From Sphingomonas xinjiangensis (GTDB taxonomy: Bacteria > Pseudomonadota > Alphaproteobacteria > Sphingomonadales > Sphingomonadaceae): DNA of 64,000 nucleotides. Positions within the stretch are counted from its first letter, which is position 1. Each line of letters begins with the position of its first letter. Where the stretch lies: contig NZ_JACIJF010000004.1 of assembly GCF_014199255.1 (NCBI RefSeq), positions 1-64,000 on the forward strand, given 5' to 3'. The notes beneath the pieces were generated by a model, which saw nothing but the letters and a program-made list of their open reading frames with translations, ran no database searches and had not been told where the DNA came from. Made by a program: the position numbers and the translations under genes. Positions 19,608 through 28,589 of the stretch are shown piece after piece.

Positions 19608-20200
19608 CGGCAAACCTCGTTGATGCTCATAACACGTGCGCCCCAATCGCCCATCGCGATACGGCTGACCGAGGCGGGGTCCACGTCGAAGCGGTGCACG
19701 GCGTCGAGCGAGAGCCCCAGGACGTGCGCCAGCGCCGCGCGGATGATGTCGCAATGGGAAACCACCGCCACGCTTTCCCCGGCGTGGCGTTCGGCAATCG
19801 CTTGCAGAAATGCGATCACCCGCCGCTGCGCCGCGGCCATGCTCTCGCCCCCGGGAGCCGAGGCGATGGCGCGATTGGTGTTCCAGCGATGCCAGTCGGG
19901 ATCGTCGGCGAGCGATTCGAAAGCACGGCCCGTCCAGGCGCCGAAATCGATCTCGTCCAGTGACTCGGCGATCTCCACGTCCAGGCCCCTGCCCTGCGCT
20001 ACGGCGTCCGCCGTTTCGCGGGCACGCTGCACCGGACTCGACACTAGCGCCGCCAGTTCGTGGAGCCGCAGGTGATCCGCGAGCCGCTCGGCTTCGCCCA
20101 TCCCAGCCGGCGAAAGGCCAATCCCGGCGAGCCGCCCGGACAGGATCTTCCCAAGATGCGCGTGCGACGCATGGCGAATGAGGAGTATCGTCGCCGTCAC
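19604..20200 (-). CDS. Histidine phosphatase family protein
   Basis: A 198-residue phosphoglycerate-mutase-like phosphatase. The nucleophile His10 is in LLIRHASHAH, followed by SGRLAGIGLSPAGMGEAERLADHL, SSPVQRARETA, and the second catalytic His in VVSHCDIIRAAL. I used the GTG at 20200 as start because sequence before it is not conserved-looking; an upstream ATG at 20281 would add 27 odd residues. It is the first gene of the minus arm of the glycan locus and could dephosphorylate a sugar or nucleotide intermediate; the substrate is unknown. Confidence 0.85.
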   Translation of the reverse strand: MTATILLIRHASHAHLGKILSGRLAGIGLSPAGMGEAERLADHLRLHELAALVSSPVQRARETADAVAQGRGLDVEIAESLDEIDFGAWTGRAFESLADDPDWHRWNTNRAIASAPGGESMAAAQRRVIAFLQAIAERHAGESVAVVSHCDIIRAALAHVLGLSLDAVHRFDVDPASVSRIAMGDWGARVMSINEVCR

Positions 20201-20462
20201 TACGCGCTGGGGCTCCCGCTTCCGGTACGGAAGCGCGGCTGCGCTCCCTTCCAAGCTTCTACAAACCTTTCGCCTCGACAAACGGTTCCGTTATCGGAAC
20301 GATTGCGGCAGGCCGGTGGAACAAAGAAGAAGAAGAAGCATTGAGGGTTGCGAGGGCGAAACGGAAGTTTTGCCCGCTAGTGTTTGTAACCTAAATCGAT
20401 TTGCTGGCAATCCCGTGCGACGCCGATCCGCACGCGCGCTGCAAGACTGAATGGGGGTATAG
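20201..20462. promoter_or_regulatory. Divergent promoter region of the glycan locus
   Basis: 262 bases separate the two arms. It contains a hairpin palindrome GTTCCG-TTAT-CGGAAC at 20285-20300 and a purine-rich run (AAAGAAGAAGAAGAAG) near 20325. On the minus strand GGAAC (20289-20285), 17 bases and GGTT (20267-20264) is one mismatch from an EcfG promoter and points towards the phosphatase. No clear promoter for the plus arm was identified. Confidence 0.4.
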
Positions 20463-21581
20463 TTGTCCGAGACCATCCTGATCACCGGCGGCGCCGGCTT
20501 TATCGGCCGCTTCGTATCGCGCGAACTCCTCAATCGCGGCAACAAGGTCCGCGTACTCGACAGCCTGATCGAGCAGGTCCACGGGCCTGACGCGAAGCTG
20601 CCCGCCGACATCGCGGGCGACGTCGAGTTCATCCGCGCCGACGTTCGCGACGGCGACAAGGTCGCCCAGGCGCTGAAAGGTGCCGACAGCGTGATCAACC
20701 TGGCGGCCGAAGTCGGCGTCGGCCAGTCGATGTACGAAGTCGAGCGCTACACCAGCGCGAACGATGTCGGCACCGCCGTGCTGTTCGAGCGGCTGATCGA
20801 CAATCCGGTGCGCCGCGTGGTCACCGCCTCCTCCATGTCGATCTATGGCGAGGGTCTGTACCGCGACGCCGACGGCAATCTGGTGGAGAATGCCGAGCGC
20901 GGCGTGGTCAAGGACGGCCAGACCAATTGGGAACCGACCGACGCGCAGGGTCGCCCCCTCACCCCGGTCGCCACGCCCGAGTGGAAGCGCCCGAGCCTGT
21001 CGTCGATCTACGCGCTCAACAAGTACGTGCAGGAGCGCACCACCCACATCATGGGCCGCCCGTATGGCATCGAGAGCGTCTGCCTGCGCCTGTTCAACGT
21101 CTATGGTCCGGGCCAGGCGCTGTCGAACCCCTATACCGGCGTGTTGGCGATCTTCGCCTCGCGGCTCCTGAACGGTCAGCAGCCGATGATCTTCGAGGAT
21201 GGCGAGCAGCGCCGCGACTTCGTCCATGTCAGCGACGTCGCCCGCGCCTTTGCCGACGCGCTGGTCCATCCCGACGTGGTCGGCGAGACCTTCAACGTCG
21301 GGTCGGGCAATGACCGTTCGGTGACGCAGGTCGCGCAGGCGCTCGCGCAGGCGATGGGCAAGAACGACATCCAGCCTGAAATTGTCGGCAAGTCGCGCAC
21401 CGGCGACATCCGCCATTGCTTCTGCGACACCGGTTTGGCCGCGGAGAAGTTCGGGTTCAAGGCGACCACCGACTTTGTCGAAGGGTTGGCCGAACTGGCC
21501 GGCTGGGTCGCCGAGCAGACCGCGGTCGACAATGTCGCCCAGGCACGCGCCGAGCTTGAAAAGCGGGGTCTGGTCGCGTGA
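20463..21581 (+). CDS. NAD-dependent sugar epimerase/dehydratase
   Basis: A 372-residue extended short-chain dehydrogenase acting on nucleotide sugars. TGGAGFIG at about 8-15 binds NAD; SSMSIYG and YALNKY give the Ser-Tyr-Lys catalytic set. An insert of some 35 residues between these motifs (VENAERGVVKDGQTNWEP...) is longer than in GalE. It starts with TTG, GGGGG lying just upstream. It is the first gene of the plus arm; the next gene begins inside its stop codon region (GTGA). The sugar is not identifiable from sequence alone. Confidence 0.87.
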   Translation: MSETILITGGAGFIGRFVSRELLNRGNKVRVLDSLIEQVHGPDAKLPADIAGDVEFIRADVRDGDKVAQALKGADSVINLAAEVGVGQSMYEVERYTSANDVGTAVLFERLIDNPVRRVVTASSMSIYGEGLYRDADGNLVENAERGVVKDGQTNWEPTDAQGRPLTPVATPEWKRPSLSSIYALNKYVQERTTHIMGRPYGIESVCLRLFNVYGPGQALSNPYTGVLAIFASRLLNGQQPMIFEDGEQRRDFVHVSDVARAFADALVHPDVVGETFNVGSGNDRSVTQVAQALAQAMGKNDIQPEIVGKSRTGDIRHCFCDTGLAAEKFGFKATTDFVEGLAELAGWVAEQTAVDNVAQARAELEKRGLVA

Positions 21582-22654
21582 ACGGATCCGTGCAGGACGA
21601 CCGCCCGATCCTGATCACGGGCGGGGCGGGCTTTATCGGATCGAACCTCGCCGACCGGCTGGCGGGCGAAGGCCATTCGGTCATCGTTTATGACGCGCTC
21701 AGCCGCCCGGGCGTCGAGAGCAACCTGCGCTGGCTCCAGCAGCGTCACCACAACCGCATCGAAGCCATCATCGGCGACATCCGCGACGAACCCGTGGTCG
21801 CGGAGACCGCACGGCGTGCCAAGGCGGTGTTCCACCTGGCCGCGCAGGTGGCGGTGACAACCAGCATGGTCGATCCGCGCGACGATTTCGAAATCAACAT
21901 TCGCGGCACGCTCAACGTGCTCGACGCGCTGCGTGAGACCAAGACGCCGGTCATCTTCGCCTCGACCAACAAGGTCTATGGCGACCTGATCGACCTCGAC
22001 TTCGCGCTGGAGGACGAGGCTTATGTGCCCACCGATCCGCGCATCCGCGACCATGGCATAGGAGAGGATCGGCCGCTCGACTTTCATACGCCCTATGGGT
22101 GTTCGAAGGGGGCGGCCGACCAATATGTGCTCGATTACGCGCGCAGCTTTGGCGTGCCCACCGCGGTGATCCGGATGAGCTGCATCTATGGCCATCGCCA
22201 GATGGGCACCGAGGATCAGGGCTGGGTCGCGCACTTCCTGATCCGCGCATTGGAAGGCAAGCCGATCACCCTGTATGGCGACGGCCACCAGGTCCGCGAC
22301 ATCCTGGACGTATCGAACGCAGTCGAGACGTACATCCATGCCTGGGAGCGGATCGAGCAAGTCTCCGGCCGCGCATTCAACCTGGGTGGCGGGCCGCAGA
22401 ACGCAGTCAGTCTGCGCCAGCTGCTCGCGTATATCGGCGACCTGATCGGGCGCCCGGTCGAGATCGACTATTCGGACTGGCGCGCGGGCGACCAGCGCTA
22501 TTTCGTCGCCGACACCCGCGCCGCGCAGGCCGCGCTCGACCTGAGCCCCAAGGTGCCATGGCGCGACGGCGTGGCGGCGCTGGCCAGCTGGCTCGCCGAG
22601 GAACGCGGCTTCACGCTCTCGCCCGCGCAAGAGCGCGAACGCCTGACTGCATGA
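21578..22654 (+). CDS. NAD-dependent epimerase, CDP-paratose 2-epimerase-like
   Basis: A 358-residue nucleotide-sugar epimerase: TGGAGFIGSNLADRL near the N-terminus, FASTNKVYGD, and the catalytic YGCSKGAADQYVLDY, a pattern I associate with the CDP-tyvelose/paratose 2-epimerase (RfbE) group. The GTG start overlaps the previous stop by 4 bases, and the next gene overlaps by 4 bases. With the preceding epimerase it would supply a modified sugar donor for the glycosyltransferases downstream. Confidence 0.87.
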   Translation: MNGSVQDDRPILITGGAGFIGSNLADRLAGEGHSVIVYDALSRPGVESNLRWLQQRHHNRIEAIIGDIRDEPVVAETARRAKAVFHLAAQVAVTTSMVDPRDDFEINIRGTLNVLDALRETKTPVIFASTNKVYGDLIDLDFALEDEAYVPTDPRIRDHGIGEDRPLDFHTPYGCSKGAADQYVLDYARSFGVPTAVIRMSCIYGHRQMGTEDQGWVAHFLIRALEGKPITLYGDGHQVRDILDVSNAVETYIHAWERIEQVSGRAFNLGGGPQNAVSLRQLLAYIGDLIGRPVEIDYSDWRAGDQRYFVADTRAAQAALDLSPKVPWRDGVAALASWLAEERGFTLSPAQERERLTA

Positions 22655-23763
22655 GCGGAGCCGCTCCACTGAAGCTCTTGATGACGGCGGATGCGGTGGG
22701 CGGGGTCTGGCAATATGCGCTGGATCTCGCCGCCGCGCTCGCACCCCGTGGCGTGCGCACCACGCTCGCGGTGCTTGGCCCCTCGCCCAGCCCCGCGCAG
22801 CGCGCCGAGGCCAAGCGCATAAAGGGGCTGACGCTGGTCGACACACGGCTGCCGCTCGACTGGCTGTGCGATGCGCCCGAACCCGTGCTTGCCGCCGGAG
22901 AAGCGATCGCAGCACTGGCGCGCAAGACCGGCGCCGACCTCGTCCAGCTCAACATGCCGACATTGGGCGCGCGCGCGCGGTTCGACGTACCTGTGATTGC
23001 AGTGACGCATGGCTGTGTCGCCACCTGGTGGGATGCGGCGTTCGGCGGTGATCTTGCGCAGCAATATCGCTGGCACCGTCTTTTGATGCACGAAGGGCTG
23101 CATGCCGCCGATCAGGTGGTCGCGCCCAGCGCCGCCTATGCCGCGACGATCGCCCGACACTATGGCCTCGCCAAGACGCCGCACGCGATCCACAATGGGC
23201 GCAACCCGCTGGCACCCATGCCTGCTGCAGCGCCACAGGATTTCGCCTTCACCGCGGGCCGCCTGTGGGACCAGGTAAAGGGCATCCGCACGCTCGACCG
23301 TGCCGCCGCCTGGTTGTCGGTTCCCTTCTGCGCCGCGGGCGCCGTGCAGGGACCGCATGGCGAGACGATCGCGCTGCAGCACCTTCACGCGCTCGGCCAT
23401 TTGTCGAGCGAAGCGCTGGCGCGCCGCCTGGCGGCACGACCGGTGTTCGTTTCCGCGGCAAGCTTCGAACCCTTTGGCCTGGCCGTGCTCGAGGCAGCGC
23501 ATGCCGGCTGCCCGCTGGTGCTGTCGGACATCGACACCTTCCGCGAGCTTTGGGACGATGCCGCACTGTTCGTCGCGCCCGGCGACGAGGCGGGTTATGC
23601 CGACGCGGTCGAGGCGATCCTGGTTGATTCCGTGTTGCGCCACCGCCTGGGCGACGCCGCGCGTAGCCGCGCCGCGCGCTACACCCCGCAAGCCAAGGCC
23701 ACCGCCATGGCCGCCCTGTTCACCGAACTCGCCGCCAAGGCGCCAGCGAAACGAGCCGCATGA
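22651..23763 (+). CDS. GT4-type glycosyltransferase
   Basis: A 370-residue GT-B fold transferase. The N-terminal half has LLMTADAVGGVWQYALDLA, typical of GT4 acceptor domains; the C-terminal half has FTAGRLWDQVKGI and the donor-site EPFGLAVLEAAHAGCPLV with the E-x7-E pattern. No membrane segment is present. The ATG overlaps the epimerase stop (ATGA) and its own stop overlaps the next gene the same way. It likely adds a sugar in the first committed step of the locus product. Confidence 0.88.
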   Translation: MSGAAPLKLLMTADAVGGVWQYALDLAAALAPRGVRTTLAVLGPSPSPAQRAEAKRIKGLTLVDTRLPLDWLCDAPEPVLAAGEAIAALARKTGADLVQLNMPTLGARARFDVPVIAVTHGCVATWWDAAFGGDLAQQYRWHRLLMHEGLHAADQVVAPSAAYAATIARHYGLAKTPHAIHNGRNPLAPMPAAAPQDFAFTAGRLWDQVKGIRTLDRAAAWLSVPFCAAGAVQGPHGETIALQHLHALGHLSSEALARRLAARPVFVSAASFEPFGLAVLEAAHAGCPLVLSDIDTFRELWDDAALFVAPGDEAGYADAVEAILVDSVLRHRLGDAARSRAARYTPQAKATAMAALFTELAAKAPAKRAA

Positions 23764-24902
23764 AGATCGTCTATTTCACCCATTCGCTGTCGAGCTGCTG
23801 GAACCATGGCAACGCGCATTTCCTGCGCGGGGTGCTGCGTGAGCTGATCGCCCGCGGACACGACGTGTCGGTGTGGGAGCCCGAAGGCGCTTGGAGCCTC
23901 CAGAACCTGCTCGCCGATCACGGCGAGACCGGGCTGCACGCCTATCGCCAGGCCTATCCAGAGCTGAGCTCGCGCACTTACACCCCGCTCGCCCAGCTGG
24001 AGCGGCTGGTCGACGGTGCCGATCTGGTGATCGTTCATGAATGGAACGACCATCATCTGGTTGCCCGGCTTGGCAGCATCCGCCGTAACGGCGCGCCGTT
24101 TACCTTGCTGTTTCACGACACCCATCACCGCGCGGTGAGCGAGCCGGCATCGATGCAGGCGTACGACCTGGAGGATTATGACGGGGTGCTCGCATTCGGC
24201 GAGACACTTTCGGAGGTGTATCGCGGCTGGGGCTGGCAGGGCCGCGTCTGGACCTGGCATGAGGCCGCCGACACCCTCCACTTCCACCCACCCGCGCAGG
24301 AGCAAGACCGCGAAGGGCTGGTGTGGATCGGCAATTGGGGCGATGGCGAGCGCACCGCGGAACTGGAGGACTTCCTGTTCCGCCCCGCGCAGGAAACCGC
24401 GCTGCCGCTCGACATCTATGGCGTGCGATACCCAGACGAAGCCAAGGACATGCTCGCGCGCTACGGCGTGCGCTATCATGGCTGGGCGCCGAACGCGCGT
24501 GCGCCGGAGATCTTCGCGCGGCACCTGGCAACCGTGCATGTGCCGCGCCGCTTCTACAGCACGATCCTGCCCGGCATTCCCACCATCCGCGTGTTCGAGG
24601 CGCTGGCCTGCGGCATTCCGCTGGTCTCGGCGCCCTGGGAAGATGCCGAGCATCTCTTCCGTGCAGGTCAGGATTATCTGGTCGCCCGCAACGGCGCCGA
24701 AATGACCCGCCAGCTGCGCGAGATCCAGAATGACGCGGGTCTGCGCGAACATCTGGTCAATAGCGGACTGGAAACCATTCTCGACCGCCATACCTGCGCG
24801 CACCGCGTCGACGAACTGCTCGACATCGTCGCCACGCTGCGCCCGCAAACCGCCATTTCCACAAGCCATCTGAGGCCAAGCCATATGAGCATCGTCGCGT
24901 GA
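23760..24902 (+). CDS. CgeB-like glycosyltransferase, first of three
   Basis: A 380-residue GT-B protein of the CgeB-like group (named after a spore-surface protein of Bacillus). It opens with KIVYFTHSLSSCWNHGNAHF, followed by RELIARGHDVSVWEPEG, a pattern shared with the next two genes. The C-terminal half has IPTIRVFEALACGIPLVSAPWED, the nucleotide-sugar site typical of family Glyco_trans_1_2. It overlaps neighbours on both sides by 4 bases. The three genes are diverged paralogues, implying successive additions of related sugars. Confidence 0.85.
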   Translation: MKIVYFTHSLSSCWNHGNAHFLRGVLRELIARGHDVSVWEPEGAWSLQNLLADHGETGLHAYRQAYPELSSRTYTPLAQLERLVDGADLVIVHEWNDHHLVARLGSIRRNGAPFTLLFHDTHHRAVSEPASMQAYDLEDYDGVLAFGETLSEVYRGWGWQGRVWTWHEAADTLHFHPPAQEQDREGLVWIGNWGDGERTAELEDFLFRPAQETALPLDIYGVRYPDEAKDMLARYGVRYHGWAPNARAPEIFARHLATVHVPRRFYSTILPGIPTIRVFEALACGIPLVSAPWEDAEHLFRAGQDYLVARNGAEMTRQLREIQNDAGLREHLVNSGLETILDRHTCAHRVDELLDIVATLRPQTAISTSHLRPSHMSIVA

Positions 24903-25981
24903 AGATCGCCTTTTACGGCTCCAGCCTGCTCTCTTCCTATTGGAACGGCGCGGCGACCTATTATCGCGGCATCCTGAAGGCGCTCGCCGCCCATGGCCAC
25001 GAGATCACCTTCTACGAACCCGACGCGTTCGACCGGCAGCAGCATCGCGATATCGATCCGCCGTCCTATGCCAAGGTGGTGGTGTATCCGGCGACCAGCG
25101 ACGCGCTCGCCAAGGTGCTAGAGGCCGGCGGTGACGCCGATGTGGTGGTGAAGGCCAGCGGCGTCGGTGTGTTCGATACCGAGCTGCTCCAGGGGATCCT
25201 GCGCCATCCCGATGCGATCCGCATCTTCTGGGACGTGGACGCCGCGGCGACGCTGGATGAGATGCGGCACGACGCCAACCACCCGATCCATTCGGCGCTC
25301 GGCGATCTCGACATGGTGCTGACCTATGGCGGCGGGCCGCCGGTGATCAACGCCTATCAAGGCTTTGGCGCCAAGCGCTGTATCCCGGTGTACAACGCGC
25401 TTGATCCCGAGACGCACCACCCGGCGCCGCGCAACGATCGCTTTGCCGCGGACCTGGGTCTGCTCGCCAACCGCCTGCCCGACCGTGAGGCGCGGATCGA
25501 GGAGTTCTTCCTGCGCGCCGCCGCGCTGCTGCCCGACCGGAAATTCATGCTGGGGGGCAATGGCTGGCACGACAAGCCGATGACGGAGAATGTCCGCGCA
25601 ATCGGCCATGTCGGCACCGCCGATCACAACGCGTTCAACTGCACGCCCAACGCCGTGCTGAACGTCGCGCGGGATTCCATGGCGAATATCGGCTTCTCGC
25701 CGGCCACCCGCGTGTTCGAAGCCGCCGGCGCCGCTGCATGCCTGATCACCGATGCGTGGGAAGGTATCGAGCAGTTCCTGAAGCCCGACGAGGAAGTGCT
25801 GGTCGCGCGCGATGGCCAGGATGTCGCCGAGCATCTGAAGGCACTCACCCCCGAGCGTGCGCGCGCGATCGGTGACGCCGCGCTGGCGCGCGTGCTGGCC
25901 GAGCACACCTATGAACTGCGCGGGCATCAGGTTCACGCGATCCTGACCGAGCAGCGCGCGCGCATGAGCGTGCCGGCATGA
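24899..25981 (+). CDS. CgeB-like glycosyltransferase, second of three
   Basis: A 360-residue paralogue of its neighbours: IAFYGSSLLSSYWNGAATYY then GHEITFYEPDAF, and the C-terminal TRVFEAAGAAACLITDAWEG followed by GIEQFLKPDEE. The GTG start lies in the GTGA overlap with the previous stop. The middle region (RIFWDVDAAATLDEM) resembles the acceptor-side segment of this family. The protein should be cytoplasmic, working on a lipid-linked or protein-linked glycan; the sugar is unknown. Confidence 0.85.
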   Translation: MKIAFYGSSLLSSYWNGAATYYRGILKALAAHGHEITFYEPDAFDRQQHRDIDPPSYAKVVVYPATSDALAKVLEAGGDADVVVKASGVGVFDTELLQGILRHPDAIRIFWDVDAAATLDEMRHDANHPIHSALGDLDMVLTYGGGPPVINAYQGFGAKRCIPVYNALDPETHHPAPRNDRFAADLGLLANRLPDREARIEEFFLRAAALLPDRKFMLGGNGWHDKPMTENVRAIGHVGTADHNAFNCTPNAVLNVARDSMANIGFSPATRVFEAAGAAACLITDAWEGIEQFLKPDEEVLVARDGQDVAEHLKALTPERARAIGDAALARVLAEHTYELRGHQVHAILTEQRARMSVPA

Positions 25982-27045
25982 AGCTGGTCGTTCTGGGGCT
26001 GTCGCTTTCCTCGTCCTGGGGAAATGGCCACGCCACCACGTTCCGCGCGCTGCTGAAGGCGTTCGCGGCGCGCGGGCACGACATCCTGTTCCTGGAGCGC
26101 GACGTCCCGTGGTACCGCAACAGCCGCGACATGCCGGAGCCGGGCTTTTGCCGGCTGGAATATTATAGCGACCTCGCCGATCTGGACCGGTTTGAGGCGG
26201 ATATCGTCGCGGCGGACGCAGTGATGGTCGGCTCCTATGTGCCCGAAGGGGTGGCGGTCGCGCGCTATGTTCAGGATCGTGCGGAGGGGGTGACGAGCTT
26301 CTACGACATCGACACGCCCGTGACGCTCGCCAAGCTGGAACGCGGCGATTTCGAGTATCTCTCGCCCGAAGTGATACCGGGCTATGACGTCTATTTCTCG
26401 TTCACTGGCGGGCCGACGCTTGACCGTCTTGAGCAGCAATACGGGTCTCCTGCCGCGCGGCCGCTTTATTGCTCGGTCGATGCCACGGCCTATCGCCCGC
26501 TGGACGTACCGAAGAAGTGGGACCTTTCCTATCTCGGCACCTACAGCCCCGATCGCCAACCGACGCTCGAACGCCTGCTGATCGAACCGGCACGCGCGCG
26601 CCCCGACCTGCGCTTCGTCGTGGCGGGTCCGCAATATCCCGACGACATCGACTGGCCGGCCAATGTCGAGCGGATCGAGCATTGTCCGCCCGCCGACCAT
26701 GCCGAATTCTACAGCGCGTCGCGTTTCACGCTGAACGTGACCCGCGCCGACATGATCGCCGCGGGCTGGTCGCCCTCGGTGCGCATTTTCGAGGCATGCG
26801 CGTGCGGCACGCCGATCATCTCCGACATCTGGAACGGCATCGAGACGGTGCTGGAGCCCGGCCGCGAGATCATCCTGGCGAAGACGGCCGATGATGTGCT
26901 GGCCGCGCTGGCGAGCGATGCCGATACGCTTGGACATGCGGCGCGCGAGCGGGTGCTGGCCGAACACACCGCCGAGCACCGCGCCGCCGAGTTGGAAGCG
27001 CATCTTCAGGAAGCGCTCACCGAACCGATGCTGGCTACCGCGTAG
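25978..27045 (+). CDS. CgeB-like glycosyltransferase, third of three
   Basis: A 355-residue paralogue: LVVLGLSLSSSWGNGHATTF and RGHDILFLERDVPWY at the start, FYDIDTPVTLAKL in the middle, and RIFEACACGTPIISDIWNGI at the donor site. It overlaps the second paralogue by 4 bases and is the last gene of the six-gene plus arm. A 9-bp hairpin follows at 27065. Confidence 0.85.
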   Translation: MKLVVLGLSLSSSWGNGHATTFRALLKAFAARGHDILFLERDVPWYRNSRDMPEPGFCRLEYYSDLADLDRFEADIVAADAVMVGSYVPEGVAVARYVQDRAEGVTSFYDIDTPVTLAKLERGDFEYLSPEVIPGYDVYFSFTGGPTLDRLEQQYGSPAARPLYCSVDATAYRPLDVPKKWDLSYLGTYSPDRQPTLERLLIEPARARPDLRFVVAGPQYPDDIDWPANVERIEHCPPADHAEFYSASRFTLNVTRADMIAAGWSPSVRIFEACACGTPIISDIWNGIETVLEPGREIILAKTADDVLAALASDADTLGHAARERVLAEHTAEHRAAELEAHLQEALTEPMLATA

Positions 27046-27064
27046 CGCCGGTGCTAGCGGGCAG

Positions 27065-27085
27065 GTGGCCGGATTGTCCGGCCAC
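27065..27085 (+). terminator. Hairpin between the glycan operon and a small gene
   Basis: A perfect 9-bp stem GTGGCCGGA with its complement and a 3-base loop, just upstream of the AGGAG site of the next gene. It could terminate the operon or modulate the small downstream gene. Confidence 0.4.
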
Positions 27086-27097
27086 AGGAGTTCCCAA

Positions 27098-27277
27098 GTG
27101 TCCGAGCGTTTCGAGCGCCACCGCCAGCCCTGGCGGCCCGATGAAGTCCAGAAGCTGCACACGCTGGCAAAGAAAGGCATGGCGCTGAAGGCGATAGCCA
27201 AGGCGCTGACCCGCAGCGAAGAGTCAGTCAAGGAACGCGCCAAGCTCGACGGGCTGAACATCGCCAAGTTGCACTGA
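27098..27277 (+). CDS. Small helical protein, HTH/Myb-like
   Basis: A 59-residue protein with GTG start and AGGAG 7 bases upstream. The sequence RPWRPDEVQKLHTLAKKGMA-type followed by LKAIAKALTRSEESVKERAK reads as three helices, as in SANT/Myb-like or sigma-70 region 4-like DNA-binding units that count residues with W and L spacing. It is basic and has no further domain. Function unknown; possibly a small DNA-binding regulator. Confidence 0.65.
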   Translation: MSERFERHRQPWRPDEVQKLHTLAKKGMALKAIAKALTRSEESVKERAKLDGLNIAKLH

Positions 27278-27289
27278 GCGCTTTCCCAA

Positions 27290-28450
27290 ATGGCCGAATA
27301 TGACGCGATCGTCTTGGGCGCCGGCGCCGCGGGGTTGATGTGCGCGGCCATCGCCGGCCAACGGGGCCGCCGTGTGCTGCTGATCGACCATGCCGACCGC
27401 GCGGGGAAGAAGATCCTCATCTCGGGCGGCGGGCGGTGCAACTTCACCAACCTGCACACCGCGCCCGACCGGTATTTGTCGCAGAACCCGCATTTCGCCA
27501 AGTCGGCGCTGCGCCGCTACACCGCGCAGGACTTTCTCGATCTGGTCGAGCGGCATCGCATCGCCTGGCATGAGAAGACGCTGGGCCAATTGTTCTGCGA
27601 CGGCTCGGCGCGGCAGATCGTCGACATGCTGCTCGACGAATGCGACGCGGGCCAGGTGACGCTTCACACCGGCCGCCAGATCGGCGAAGTGGAACATGCC
27701 GATGGCCGCTATCGTGTTGGCCAGGACACCGCGCCTGCGCTGGTGATCGCCACCGGCGGGCCGTCGATCCCCAAGATGGGTGCGACCGGCTTCGCCTATG
27801 ACCTCGCGCGCCGTTTCGGGCTCAAAGTGGTCGAGCCGCGCCCCGCGCTCGTTCCTCTCACCCTGCCCGCCGACCAGGCGCTGTTCCGCGATCTCGCGGG
27901 CGTTGCAGCGCCGGTGCGCGCGCGTGCCGGCAAGACCGGCTTCGACGAAGCGGCGCTGTTCACCCATCGGGGCCTCTCCGGCCCGGCGATCCTCCAGGTC
28001 AGCTCCTATTGGCGACACGGAGAGGACATCGCGATCGACTTCCTGCCCCACGCCGCCACCGGCTGGCTCGCCGCCGCCAAGCGCAGCCACCCGCGCACCA
28101 CGCTGCGCAAGCTGCTGTCCGACACCCTGCCCGGCCGCCTTGCGGAAACGCTTGCAGAACAGCTCGCGCTCCCCGGCGAACTCGCCAACCTGGCCGACCG
28201 CAAGCTCGCCGAAGCCGAACAGCGCCTCGCCGCCTGGCCGTTCCTGCCGAACGGCACCGAAGGCTATGCCAAAGCCGAAGTCACCGTCGGCGGCATTTCC
28301 ACCGCCGACCTTTCGTCGCAGACGATGGAAGCCCGCAAGGTGCCCGGCCTCTACGCCATCGGCGAGGCGGTGGACGTCACCGGCTGGCTCGGCGGGTACA
28401 ATTTCCAATGGGCCTGGGCCAGCGGCTGGGCCGCGGCGCAGGCGCTCTGA
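27290..28450 (+). CDS. HI0933-family FAD-dependent oxidoreductase (YhiN/BaiN-like)
   Basis: A 386-residue flavoprotein: the dinucleotide fold GAGAAGLMCA at 11-20, then GKKILISGGGRCNFTN, a signature of the HI0933/YhiN family, and the C-terminal GLYAIGEAVDVTGWLGGYNFQWAWASG. Members reduce various substrates with NAD(P)H; the physiological one is mostly unknown. It starts 12 bases after the small HTH-like gene, so the two may be co-transcribed. Confidence 0.9.
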   Translation: MAEYDAIVLGAGAAGLMCAAIAGQRGRRVLLIDHADRAGKKILISGGGRCNFTNLHTAPDRYLSQNPHFAKSALRRYTAQDFLDLVERHRIAWHEKTLGQLFCDGSARQIVDMLLDECDAGQVTLHTGRQIGEVEHADGRYRVGQDTAPALVIATGGPSIPKMGATGFAYDLARRFGLKVVEPRPALVPLTLPADQALFRDLAGVAAPVRARAGKTGFDEAALFTHRGLSGPAILQVSSYWRHGEDIAIDFLPHAATGWLAAAKRSHPRTTLRKLLSDTLPGRLAETLAEQLALPGELANLADRKLAEAEQRLAAWPFLPNGTEGYAKAEVTVGGISTADLSSQTMEARKVPGLYAIGEAVDVTGWLGGYNFQWAWASGWAAAQAL

Positions 28451-28589
28451 TGCGCGGGGGTTTGAAACCGCGCCTGTCGCAGCGTTGTCCGGCAATATTG
28501 CGCATCCCGCGCGCCAAAGCGCAGCCCGGTTCCGCTGCACTGCATATAAAGCTTGCCCCGAGCGCCTTGCGCCCCCATTTGGCGGGTTC

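Noticed and set aside
20325..20341. GAA-type purine repeat as a microsatellite switch
   Set aside because: Only about five AAG units and outside any reading frame; too short to support phase variation.
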